Shown here piece after piece: positions 7,789 through 14,242 of a stretch of DNA of 14,312 nt. Source of the DNA: an uncultured Bacteroides sp. (lineage in GTDB: Bacteria; Bacteroidota; Bacteroidia; Bacteroidales; Bacteroidaceae); NCBI GenBank assembly GCA_934716785.1, contig CAKUYM010000081.1, positions 1 through 14,312 on the forward strand, given 5' to 3'. The notes under the pieces are model-generated. The model searched no databases. It had not been told where the DNA came from and saw only the letters and a program-made list of their open reading frames with translations. Each line of letters starts with the position of its first letter. Position 1 is the first letter of the stretch. The position numbers and the translations under genes were made by a program.

Positions 7789-8976
7789 ATGAAAAAATTA
7801 ATCCTTATGCTGCTCTTAGCGGGCAGCATACAGGGAGTATACGCTCAAAAAACGAAACAGAAAGATAAATTCTCGCCCAATACTCCCTTGTTCGAAGAAC
7901 TGACAGATGTAAAAAAGAAAACGGATAAGTTCAATCTTTACCTGAATATGCAAGGTAGTTTTGACGCTCATTTCCAAGATGGTTTTCAGGAGGGTGATTT
8001 CAATATGCACCAACTGCGTATCGAAGCGAAAGGAAACATCAACAACCGGCTCTCTTACCGCTACCGCCAACGCCTCAACCGTTCGAATGACGCAAGCGGC
8101 ATGATTGACAACCTGCCGACCTCCATCGACTACGCAGGCATCGGCATCAAACTGAACGACCGGTTCAATCTTTTCGCAGGGAAGCAATGTGCCGCTTATG
8201 GGGGCATCGAGTTTGACCTCAACCCGATTGACGTATACCAATACTGCGATATGATTGACTACATGAGCAACTTCATGACAGGGCTGAACGTAGGTTATAA
8301 CGTGACTCCCCACCAGCAACTGAACCTGCAAGTTCTGAACAGCCGAAACGGTTCTTTCGACAGCACCTACGGAATCACGGAAGATGCCGATGGGAACATG
8401 CCCGACCTGAAATCCGGAAAAATGCCGTTGGTCTATACGCTGAACTGGAACGGCAATTTCAACAATGTATTCAAGACTCGCTGGTCGGCTTCCGTCCTGA
8501 ACGAAGCTAAGAGTCACAATATGTATTACTATGCTTTAGGCAACGAGCTGAACATAGGAAAATGGAATGCGTTTGTGGATTTCATGTACTCTAAAGAAGA
8601 TATCGACCGCAAAGGCATCATCACTAATATCGTGGGCCGTCCGGGCGGACACAACGTCTTTGATGCCGGCTATCTTGCCGTAGTAGCCAAATGCAACTAT
8701 CGCTTTCTGCCAAAATGGAATGCTTTCGTGAAAGGTATGTATGAGACAGCTTCCGTGACCAAGGCTTCGGAAGGAGTAGAGAAAGGAAATTACCGCACTT
8801 CTTGGGGGTATCTTGCGGGAATCGAATATTATCCGATGGAGACCAATCTGCACTTCTTCGTCACGTATGTAGGGCGTTCGTATGACTTCACCTCGCGTGC
8901 CAAAGCATTAGGACAGGAAGATTACAGCACCAACCGCATCTCTGTAGGTTTCATCTGGCAGATGTCGGTGTTCTAA
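7789..8976 (+). CDS. Outer-membrane porin, PorO/P type (putative aspartate/asparagine uptake porin)
   Basis: The 395-residue product has a signal peptide (MKKLILMLLLAGSIQGVYA, then Q20), a short charged linker (KTKQKDKF), and then many alternating beta strands such as KFNLYLNMQGSFDAHF, RLSYRYRQRLNR, IGIKLNDRFNLFAGKQ and MTGLNVGYNVTPHQQLNLQVLN. It ends in a Phe-terminated strand (ISVGFIWQMSVF), as expected for an outer-membrane barrel. The layout resembles the phosphate-selective porin O/P family (PF07396). It starts only 14 bp after ansB and is therefore almost certainly the third gene of the operon. Transport of asparagine or dicarboxylates is inferred from that context alone. A hairpin 38 bp downstream closes the operon. 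Confidence 0.85.
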   Translation: MKKLILMLLLAGSIQGVYAQKTKQKDKFSPNTPLFEELTDVKKKTDKFNLYLNMQGSFDAHFQDGFQEGDFNMHQLRIEAKGNINNRLSYRYRQRLNRSNDASGMIDNLPTSIDYAGIGIKLNDRFNLFAGKQCAAYGGIEFDLNPIDVYQYCDMIDYMSNFMTGLNVGYNVTPHQQLNLQVLNSRNGSFDSTYGITEDADGNMPDLKSGKMPLVYTLNWNGNFNNVFKTRWSASVLNEAKSHNMYYYALGNELNIGKWNAFVDFMYSKEDIDRKGIITNIVGRPGGHNVFDAGYLAVVAKCNYRFLPKWNAFVKGMYETASVTKASEGVEKGNYRTSWGYLAGIEYYPMETNLHFFVTYVGRSYDFTSRAKALGQEDYSTNRISVGFIWQMSVF

Positions 8977-9013
8977 TTCCCCAAAGAGCCTATTTATAAC
9001 AGACATCGCAAAC

Positions 9014-9053
9014 AATCACCGTCTGAAGTTATTCCAGAACTCCGACGGTGATT
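9014..9053. terminator. Hairpin between convergent genes, probable bidirectional terminator
   Basis: AATCACCGTC (9014-9023) and GACGGTGATT (9044-9053) are perfect 10-bp inverted repeats. Inside them AGTT and AACT can form a further 4-bp stem with a 7-nt loop. It lies between the convergent porin (ends 8976) and C-S lyase (ends 9070) genes. Neither strand has a clean T tract directly after the stem: the plus side is followed by AAAAAG, the minus side by GTTTG. Termination is therefore inferred from position and stem quality rather than from a canonical tail. Confidence 0.6.
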
Positions 9054-9069
9054 AAAAAGAAAATTATAG

Positions 9070-10233
9070 TTATAAACTACGCACGAAATCTGCGAAACGC
9101 TTCAATCCCTTTACCAGCATAGCACGCGGGCAAGCGATATTCCAACGCATGAAGCCTTCGCCCTCCGCCCCATACATCGTACCGGCATTGAGCCACAGTC
9201 CGGCTTCATCAACCAATCGCTGTTCGAGCGTTTCCGATGGAATGTCGAGCACACGGCAGTCCATCCATACGAGATAGGTCCCTTCCAATACCGTAATCGG
9301 GAAGTCCGGCAAGTGCTCCCGGCAGAACTGCTGCATATAGAGGAAATTCGCATACAGGTATTCGAGAAGCTGCTCCAGCCACTCCTCGCCTTCATTGTAA
9401 GCAGCTTGGGTAGCGATTACGCCGAACGGATTAACATCACACACCTCATTATCATTGATAGCCCGGTCTATTTTCGCCCGAAGGAAAGCATCGGCACAAA
9501 CGATGTTGGCAATCTGCAACCCGGCGATATTGAACGCCTTGCTGGGAGATATGCAAGTCACCGAATGCTGAAGGAATTCATCGGAGATAGAGGCAAACGG
9601 CGTATAGCTATGCTCCAGAAAGACCAGTTCACAATGAATCTCATCCGAAATGACCGTAACGCCATGGCGGATGCAGATTTCACCGAGACGGACAAGCTCT
9701 TCACGTCTCCATACCCGTCCGGCAGGGTTGTGAGGATTACAGAGAAGCATTGCCTTCACTTTCGGGTCGGCAACTTTCTTTTCCAAATCATCATAATCCA
9801 TAGCAAAGGTATTGCCGGTATGCAACAACGGTGAAGTCACTATTTCACATCCGTTGTTGCGGATTGAAGAGAAGAAGCAGTTGTAAACCGGAGTCTGCAC
9901 CACCACTTTATCACCCGGCACAGTCAAGGCCTTGATGACTGCCGATATAGCAGGCACTACACCCGATGTATAGATAATCCACTCACGGTCGATCGTCCAA
10001 CCATGACGACGTGCGAACCAATCCGTGACAGCCTTATAATAACTGTCAGGCACGCGGGTATAACCGAAGATACCATGCTTCACCCGTCGTTCCAAGGCAT
10101 CAACGATTGCGGGCGCTGTCCGGAAATCCATATCAGCCACCCACATCGGCAATACATCTTCACTCTTGGCGCTATCCCATTTGTAGGAATCGGTTCCCCG
10201 TCGTGAAATTTGTGTATCGAAATCGTATTTCAT
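9070..10233 (-). CDS. PLP-dependent C-S lyase / aminotransferase of the MalY/PatB family
   Basis: This 387-residue fold-type I PLP enzyme resembles MalY/PatB, which cleave cystathionine to homocysteine, pyruvate and ammonia and can desulfurate cysteine. Visible signatures are the N-terminus KYDFDTQISRRGTDSYKWD, VLPMWVADMDFRTAP, GIFGYTRVPDSYY, CNPHNPAGRVW with Asn166 near 166-172, ISDEIHCELVF with Asp197, and the Schiff-base lysine Lys232 in SPSKAFNIAGLQ. The frame is open to a GTG at 10242, but the ATG at 10233-10231 gives the family N-terminus and lies just after an AAGGA purine run. It follows the DUF3737 gene by 14 bp, so they form an operon. Substrate (cystathionine, cysteine or another amino acid) cannot be decided; many such proteins are simply named aminotransferases. 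Confidence 0.9.
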   Translation of the reverse strand: MKYDFDTQISRRGTDSYKWDSAKSEDVLPMWVADMDFRTAPAIVDALERRVKHGIFGYTRVPDSYYKAVTDWFARRHGWTIDREWIIYTSGVVPAISAVIKALTVPGDKVVVQTPVYNCFFSSIRNNGCEIVTSPLLHTGNTFAMDYDDLEKKVADPKVKAMLLCNPHNPAGRVWRREELVRLGEICIRHGVTVISDEIHCELVFLEHSYTPFASISDEFLQHSVTCISPSKAFNIAGLQIANIVCADAFLRAKIDRAINDNEVCDVNPFGVIATQAAYNEGEEWLEQLLEYLYANFLYMQQFCREHLPDFPITVLEGTYLVWMDCRVLDIPSETLEQRLVDEAGLWLNAGTMYGAEGEGFMRWNIACPRAMLVKGLKRFADFVRSL

Positions 10234-10247
10234 GTCCTTCACTTTAG

Positions 10248-11108
10248 TTACTCGACAAGCCGTCCGTCTCTAAGGCGAATCTCACAATCGGCAGGCGCCT
10301 TGATGTTCTTGTCAATCGTTACCGAACCGATTTCATCGGCCACGATACGCCCCGACATCGGATTTTTAATGTTTGTAATCGCTCCGCGGATATCGGCTTG
10401 CAACGTGCTATATTCAAATGCACGGTCGCAATCAGGCCCGAAAGTGCAATTCTCCAGTATGAGGTCGTGCGCATAGCAAAGCGGCTGCTCTCCCGTAATA
10501 TGGCAGTTTACCAGACGCAGATTCTTTGAATGCCAGCCGAGGTACTCACCGTTGAGTTCGGAATCATAAACCGTTACATTCTCCACCTCCCAGAATGCAT
10601 CTTTTGTTGTAATCTTCGCATTATGAACCTCCACATTCTTCACATACTGGAACACATACTTACTATCGCTCTCCAGCCCGTCCACATAAATATTGTTGCT
10701 GAACATGAAAGGATAGGTACCGCCATGCAGTTCGAGATTTTTAATACGGATATCATTGCAACGCCAGAACACCTCATCAGCATCATTCATCTTAACATTC
10801 TCGATATCAATATCACTCATCTCACGAAACATTTTCGGAGCATCGATCACCGTATCGGTCATCTTTAAGTGGTCGCAATACCACAGGGCCGAGCGACCTC
10901 CGACATCGAAATAACAACGGTCAATCTTGAAACCGTGTACATGCCAGAAAGGGTAATTCCCCTCGAAACGGCACTCGAACGCTTCGATGTTACTGCACTC
11001 TTTTATCGCCGATTCACCGGCACGGATAATCACATTCTCCAAACGAAGGTTATGGGATTCGAACAAAGGGCGTTCGCCCCCAAATTCAGCATTTTTAATC
11101 AGTTGCAT
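10248..11108 (-). CDS. DUF3737 family right-handed beta-helix protein
   Basis: The 286-residue product has no signal peptide and looks cytoplasmic. It starts MQLIKNAEFGGERPLFESHNL, the typical opening of DUF3737 proteins (recalled family, function unknown). From about residue 18 to 235 it is made of about 11 consecutive coils of 19-21 residues with a pattern x-N-[IL]-x-[IVL]-x-N, a hydrophobic residue three later, and an aromatic pair (FW, LW, FM, FQ, GW) near the end of each coil. This is the pattern of a right-handed beta-helix with stacked Asn and aromatic ladders. A short C-terminal cap follows. The stop codon lies 14 bp before the start of the C-S lyase gene, so the two are co-transcribed; a role together is inferred, not known. 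A candidate promoter is at 11194-11201. Confidence 0.88.
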   Translation of the reverse strand: MQLIKNAEFGGERPLFESHNLRLENVIIRAGESAIKECSNIEAFECRFEGNYPFWHVHGFKIDRCYFDVGGRSALWYCDHLKMTDTVIDAPKMFREMSDIDIENVKMNDADEVFWRCNDIRIKNLELHGGTYPFMFSNNIYVDGLESDSKYVFQYVKNVEVHNAKITTKDAFWEVENVTVYDSELNGEYLGWHSKNLRLVNCHITGEQPLCYAHDLILENCTFGPDCDRAFEYSTLQADIRGAITNIKNPMSGRIVADEIGSVTIDKNIKAPADCEIRLRDGRLVE

Positions 11109-11193
11109 ATTATTTATTTTATCTATTATTATAACTTATCAGTTCCTCATTGATATGCCACATAGAAAGATGGAGATACCACCTTTCACTCTG

Positions 11194-11201
11194 CAAAAAT
11201 A
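11194..11201 (-). promoter_or_regulatory. Candidate -7 box (TATTTTTG) for the DUF3737-lyase operon
   Basis: The minus strand reads TATTTTTG followed by C, a full TAnnTTTG match in the 159-bp gap after the MATE gene. It would give an untranslated leader of about 80 nt. The same sequence (GCAAAAATA on the plus strand) precedes the MATE gene. No -33 TTG at the usual distance is apparent. Confidence 0.45.
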
Positions 11202-11267
11202 CAAGAGATTACCCAAAGAACAGGTAGATGAATTACGGTTTATACAACCCCAATTACAGAAGTATCC

Positions 11268-12686
11268 TCAGACTTTTTTCATCCACCGTTCCCGCTTCAG
11301 ACGTATAAGGAAGATTGCGCCACGGAAACATAGTTCTACGCACATAGCAATCCATACACCTTTCAGCCCCAGTGACGGAGCGAGCAAAGCGGCCAAAGAC
11401 AAGCGTACAGCCCAGATGCTGAAAAAGTTCATCAGGCACGGCACGAGTGTATCGGCCGCCCCGACAAAGACGCCATAGGCTACAATAGAGGCGGCAAACA
11501 TCGGTTCGGCAAATGCTTCGATGCGCAGAGCCATCACTCCCAATTCCCGAATCTCCTCGACAGGTGTCATCAAACCGATAATCTGAGGCGCGAACAAGTA
11601 CATGAGTATTCCCATCAACCCCATGACACTCATGCCCATAAGTACGGTAATGCGGGCAAAGCGGCGGGTCAACCTCCAGCGTTTGGCACCGACGCTTTGT
11701 CCGACCAGCGTCGTGGCGGCATCGGCAATCCCGTAACCGGGCATATAACAAAGGCTCTCGGCCGTGATGGCAAAGGAATTGGCTGCAATAGCAAAGACGC
11801 CCAACGGAGCGACAATGACTGTTGTCATAATCTGCGCACCGCAAATAACGAGATGCTCCAGCCCCATTGGGAAACCGATATGGAATGCCTTTTTCAAGGT
11901 TCTTATTTGCGGTCGGAAACGTCCTTGCTCTCCTGCCAGTTTCAGTTCATTGGAGCGATCCCAAAGATACCACAGCAATATTCCGGCAACCACCGCTTCG
12001 GCAGCCGCCGTGCCCAATGCCGCGCCCTCCACACCCAGACCTGCGCCCGGCACCGTAAAGGAGACACCTGCTACATTCCACTCGCGAGATGGGAAAATCA
12101 GAAAGAAATTGAAAACCACATCCAATACACACATCGTAACGCCAAGCAGACTCGGCACATGCATATTGCCGCTGCATCGCAGCATGCCGCCAGCCAAGAA
12201 GTTCATCTGCATGGCAGGCAGGAAAAGCGAGAAGATGAAGAAATAAAGCGATGCATCACGGCGAATGGAGATATCGCCTCCCAGCCAACCGGGCAACATA
12301 CCGCTGATTAACATGCCAAGCGCTGCCAACAACAGGCTGAAGATAAGTGTGGCAGTCAGTGACTGTCGCAACACCGCACGTGCACCTTGCATATCACCCG
12401 CTCCGATTTTATGCGCTACCTGCACGGAGAATCCTGTAGCGGCAGCCGCACACAATCCCCAGAAAAGCCAAGTGGTCGTTGAGACCAGCCCGATGGAAGC
12501 GGATGCCTCGGCACCGAGACTTCCTACCATTGCCGCATCTATATATTGCATGATAATGGAGGATAACTGTGCTATGACAGCCGGAATGCTGAGTTGCACG
12601 GTCAGGCGCAACTGTTGTCCCAACGTCATCGGCTTACCCTCGCGAATCAACGCAAGCAAACCGTTAGTTTTCTCAGCTTGTGTCAT
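11268..12686 (-). CDS. MATE family multidrug/metabolite efflux transporter
   Basis: The 472-residue inner-membrane protein matches the MATE (NorM/DinF-like) cation-coupled exporter family in length and pattern, with about 12 hydrophobic segments in two similar halves. The first helix region reads LSIPAVIAQLSSIIMQYIDAAMVG, followed by SLGAEASASIGL, as in MATE proteins. The second half begins around HIGFPMGLEHLVICGAQIM. The frame is open 40 codons upstream, but the ATG at 12686-12684 is chosen because a strong Shine-Dalgarno run (GGAAGGAGCGAAGG) precedes it and the upstream residues are unlike the family. That extension would also overlap the promoter box at 12762-12769. The substrate is unknown. 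It lies 159 bp ahead of the DUF3737 gene with a separate promoter candidate between, so joint transcription is possible but not shown. Confidence 0.93.
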   Translation of the reverse strand: MTQAEKTNGLLALIREGKPMTLGQQLRLTVQLSIPAVIAQLSSIIMQYIDAAMVGSLGAEASASIGLVSTTTWLFWGLCAAAATGFSVQVAHKIGAGDMQGARAVLRQSLTATLIFSLLLAALGMLISGMLPGWLGGDISIRRDASLYFFIFSLFLPAMQMNFLAGGMLRCSGNMHVPSLLGVTMCVLDVVFNFFLIFPSREWNVAGVSFTVPGAGLGVEGAALGTAAAEAVVAGILLWYLWDRSNELKLAGEQGRFRPQIRTLKKAFHIGFPMGLEHLVICGAQIMTTVIVAPLGVFAIAANSFAITAESLCYMPGYGIADAATTLVGQSVGAKRWRLTRRFARITVLMGMSVMGLMGILMYLFAPQIIGLMTPVEEIRELGVMALRIEAFAEPMFAASIVAYGVFVGAADTLVPCLMNFFSIWAVRLSLAALLAPSLGLKGVWIAMCVELCFRGAIFLIRLKRERWMKKV

Positions 12687-12687
12687 C

Positions 12688-12705
12688 CTTCGCTCCTTCC
12701 TTTTA
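12688..12705 (-). promoter_or_regulatory. Strong ribosome binding site of the MATE gene
   Basis: The minus strand has AAAAGGAAGGAGCGAAGG directly before the ATG at 12686. The AGGAAGGAG core, about 7-10 nt from the start codon, is unusually strong for this group, in which most leaders here lack a clear Shine-Dalgarno site. It decides the MATE start against the longer open frame. Confidence 0.65.
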
Positions 12706-12761
12706 TGAGTTTGCTCAGAATATTCTTTGACATAGTTTATACAATTGACTTTATTCGGGTG

Positions 12762-12769
12762 CAAAAATA
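12762..12769 (-). promoter_or_regulatory. MATE gene promoter -7 box (TATTTTTG)
   Basis: The minus strand carries TATTTTTG, a full TAnnTTTG match, about 75 nt before the chosen MATE start. The leader of about 72 nt is long compared with the barrel gene and priA. No obvious -33 TTG is present, and no hairpin was recognised in the leader. Confidence 0.55.
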
Positions 12770-12820
12770 GCAAGATATGCACAGTAGACCCTAATAATCT
12801 CTCCAAATTTTTTTTTCGAG

Positions 12821-12888
12821 TTTTACTGTCTTTCTGTTTTTACTGTCTCTCAGCTTTTACCGCTTTGCAGTCTTTACTGTCTTGCTAT
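12821..12888. repeat. Four tandem degenerate 17-bp repeats
   Basis: On the plus strand the units are TTTTACTGTCTTTCTGT, TTTTACTGTCTCTCAGC, TTTTACCGCTTTGCAGT and CTTTACTGTCTTGCTAT, in exact 17-bp register, with a possible fifth weak unit starting at 12889. The last unit covers the final codons and stop of the flavodoxin lipoprotein gene (minus strand CAGTAA), and the other units repeat CAGTAA or a variant past the stop. The array fills much of the gap before the MATE promoter. No function is known to me. Confidence 0.7.
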
Positions 12889-13923
12889 TTTCACCTGTAT
12901 ATCGCCACCGATATTCAGAGTCTCAATTCCATTTCCATCGATACGGCCAATCTTTATCAAGTCGTTGCTATATGACCAATTTTTACAGAAAATCGCCACA
13001 TTGCCCCATGGTGTATAGATGGTGATGTCGCCAGGAGTCGGAGTGCATCCGCGTGTTACTCCTTCAATAGCTAAGGCCGGTGAAGGATAGAAGATTTTCT
13101 CGGTCGTATTGCCGTAATCTTTCAGCGTAACCTCTAATGGCAGACGGGACAGGAAATCCCGGCCTGCGGAATTGTCCTCCATTGTGGCAGTAATCGTGCG
13201 GTTGCCAACCGTAATGTTCACCTTCATGGATGTCGTCTCCGGCGTTTTCGACTCCTCCCGGCTTGCACCGAGTTTTTCAAGCCATGCCGGAACACGATTT
13301 TCCATTTGCGAGAGACTTGAAGATGTCAGCAGCAAGGTCTCATCAACGATTGTCGCATCAGGACAAAGACTGCGGGCTTCACTCACTGACGTAGAGATAC
13401 CGCTGCTTCCGCTTGTAGCAAATAAAGCTATCCGCTTTCCGGCAAGCTTCGCGGCGTGCTCGTGCAAGAATGTCTGCATGGGCGTAGCCATGCTGCCGTA
13501 CCAAATCGGATAACCGACAAACACGATATCGTAGCCATCGAAACTTTCGACCGATGTTTTGACGGGAGGGTAACTGCCCCGGCGAATTGCCGCCAGCTCT
13601 TCCTGCGAGCGTCTGAGCATAGAATTGTAGTCGTCATCATAAGGCGTTTCCGGCTCTACTTCCTGTATATCACAACCCAGCATCGTCTGAATCTGTTGCG
13701 CCACACGCTCTGTATTGCTTGTGCGCGAAGCATAAAGCACCAAGTAACGCCCGTTGCCACCCGGTGCAGGCGTATCGGGGTTGCCCTTATTGTCATCACC
13801 GCCTCCCGGTTTTTCCGGTTGTTCAGGCTGTTCGGGAATAAACGGATTGTCACCACCGCCCCCGCAGGCCACTACGGCAAAAAGGGCGGACAATAAAAAT
13901 GGAATCAATAATAACCTTTTCAT
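12874..13923 (-). CDS. Lipoprotein with flavodoxin and cyclophilin-like domains
   Basis: The 349-residue product has a lipoprotein signal (MKRLLLIPFLLSALFAVVAC) with a lipobox ending at Cys20, then a low-complexity linker rich in Pro, Glu and Gly (about 21-58, PEQPEQPEKPGGGDD). Next is a flavodoxin domain (about 59-217): RYLVLYASRTSNTERVAQQI carries the FMN phosphate loop SRTSNTE (66-72), and FVGYPIWYGSMATPMQTFL is the usual flavin-stacking segment. The C-terminal part (about 232-347, KVNITVGNRTITATMEDNS to GDITIYTPWGNVAIF and SNDLIKIGRI) matches the cyclophilin-like fold (Cyclophil_like2) often linked to such flavodoxins. It would sit on the periplasmic or outer face of the envelope, unusual for a flavodoxin. 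The frame is open to a TTG at 13932, but the ATG at 13923, 5 nt after the upstream stop, is preferred. Redox partner unknown. Confidence 0.9.
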   Translation of the reverse strand: MKRLLLIPFLLSALFAVVACGGGGDNPFIPEQPEQPEKPGGGDDNKGNPDTPAPGGNGRYLVLYASRTSNTERVAQQIQTMLGCDIQEVEPETPYDDDYNSMLRRSQEELAAIRRGSYPPVKTSVESFDGYDIVFVGYPIWYGSMATPMQTFLHEHAAKLAGKRIALFATSGSSGISTSVSEARSLCPDATIVDETLLLTSSSLSQMENRVPAWLEKLGASREESKTPETTSMKVNITVGNRTITATMEDNSAGRDFLSRLPLEVTLKDYGNTTEKIFYPSPALAIEGVTRGCTPTPGDITIYTPWGNVAIFCKNWSYSNDLIKIGRIDGNGIETLNIGGDIQVKIARQ

Positions 13924-13928
13924 AATCT

Positions 13929-14189
13929 TCAAATTTTACATTCGGTGTTATCTTCAATTTGGGTATTCGATTTTATATGGACGTTCGATTCCTTCCCCAT
14001 CATATCCCGCAGAATTGCCATTTCGTTCTCTTCCAACTGGAAAGCTCCGGCTACCATTTCGAAACCAGGGTTGTTTTGCTCAAGAAAACGTTCCAGTACT
14101 TTCCGGGGGGTAGTATGATAGCGGTCGGCAAGGAAACGTACGATTTCATCGCTACAAATCTCTTCTGGGATGTCTGTTCGTTGGTTCAT
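13929..14189 (-). CDS. Small protein of unknown function ahead of the flavodoxin lipoprotein
   Basis: The 86-residue product (MNQRTDIPEEICSDEIVRFLADRYH...) has no signal peptide or membrane segment and is acidic and probably helical in its first 65 residues. The segment EIVRFLADRYHTTPRKVLERFLEQN looks like a compact helical unit, and the tail after residue 65 is polar. I do not recognise a named family. Its TGA is followed 5 nt later by the ATG of the flavodoxin lipoprotein, so the two are translated from one mRNA. The reading frame is supported by that spacing, by a promoter-like box upstream at 14235-14242, and by the lack of a competing gene. A regulatory or chaperone-like role is a guess. 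Confidence 0.75.
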   Translation of the reverse strand: MNQRTDIPEEICSDEIVRFLADRYHTTPRKVLERFLEQNNPGFEMVAGAFQLEENEMAILRDMMGKESNVHIKSNTQIEDNTECKI

Positions 14190-14223
14190 TATTCTTTATT
14201 ATCTGTTCGTCATTTTTTATTAT

Positions 14224-14242
14224 CTTTCGTGATGCGAAAGTA
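14224..14242 (-). promoter_or_regulatory. Promoter-like box (TACTTTCG) overlapping a 6-bp palindrome
   Basis: The minus strand has TACTTTCG (14242-14235), matching TAnnTTTG except for one base, about 45 nt before the ATG at 14189. The same place holds a perfect inverted repeat, CTTTCG-TGATG-CGAAAG (14224-14240), which overlaps the box and the expected transcript start. This could be an operator or a leader hairpin for the two-gene flavodoxin unit. The remaining sequence to the right edge shows no gene that I can support. Confidence 0.4.

Noticed and set aside
7816..8517. Minus-strand open frame of 233 codons opposite the porin gene
   Set aside because: The porin frame has a signal peptide, beta-strand pattern, terminal Phe and operon spacing; the opposite frame shows only shadow composition.
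10234..10242. GTG start three codons upstream for the C-S lyase
   Set aside because: The ATG at 10233 gives the family N-terminus and has a purine run just before it.
10987..11478. Plus-strand open frame of 163 codons covering the gap between DUF3737 and MATE
   Set aside because: The part in the gap looks mildly protein-like, but the frame starts and ends antisense to two solid genes and has no promoter or recognised domain.
12687..12806. 40-codon N-terminal extension of the MATE protein
   Set aside because: The residues do not resemble MATE N-termini and the extension would include the promoter box; the internal ATG has a strong Shine-Dalgarno site.
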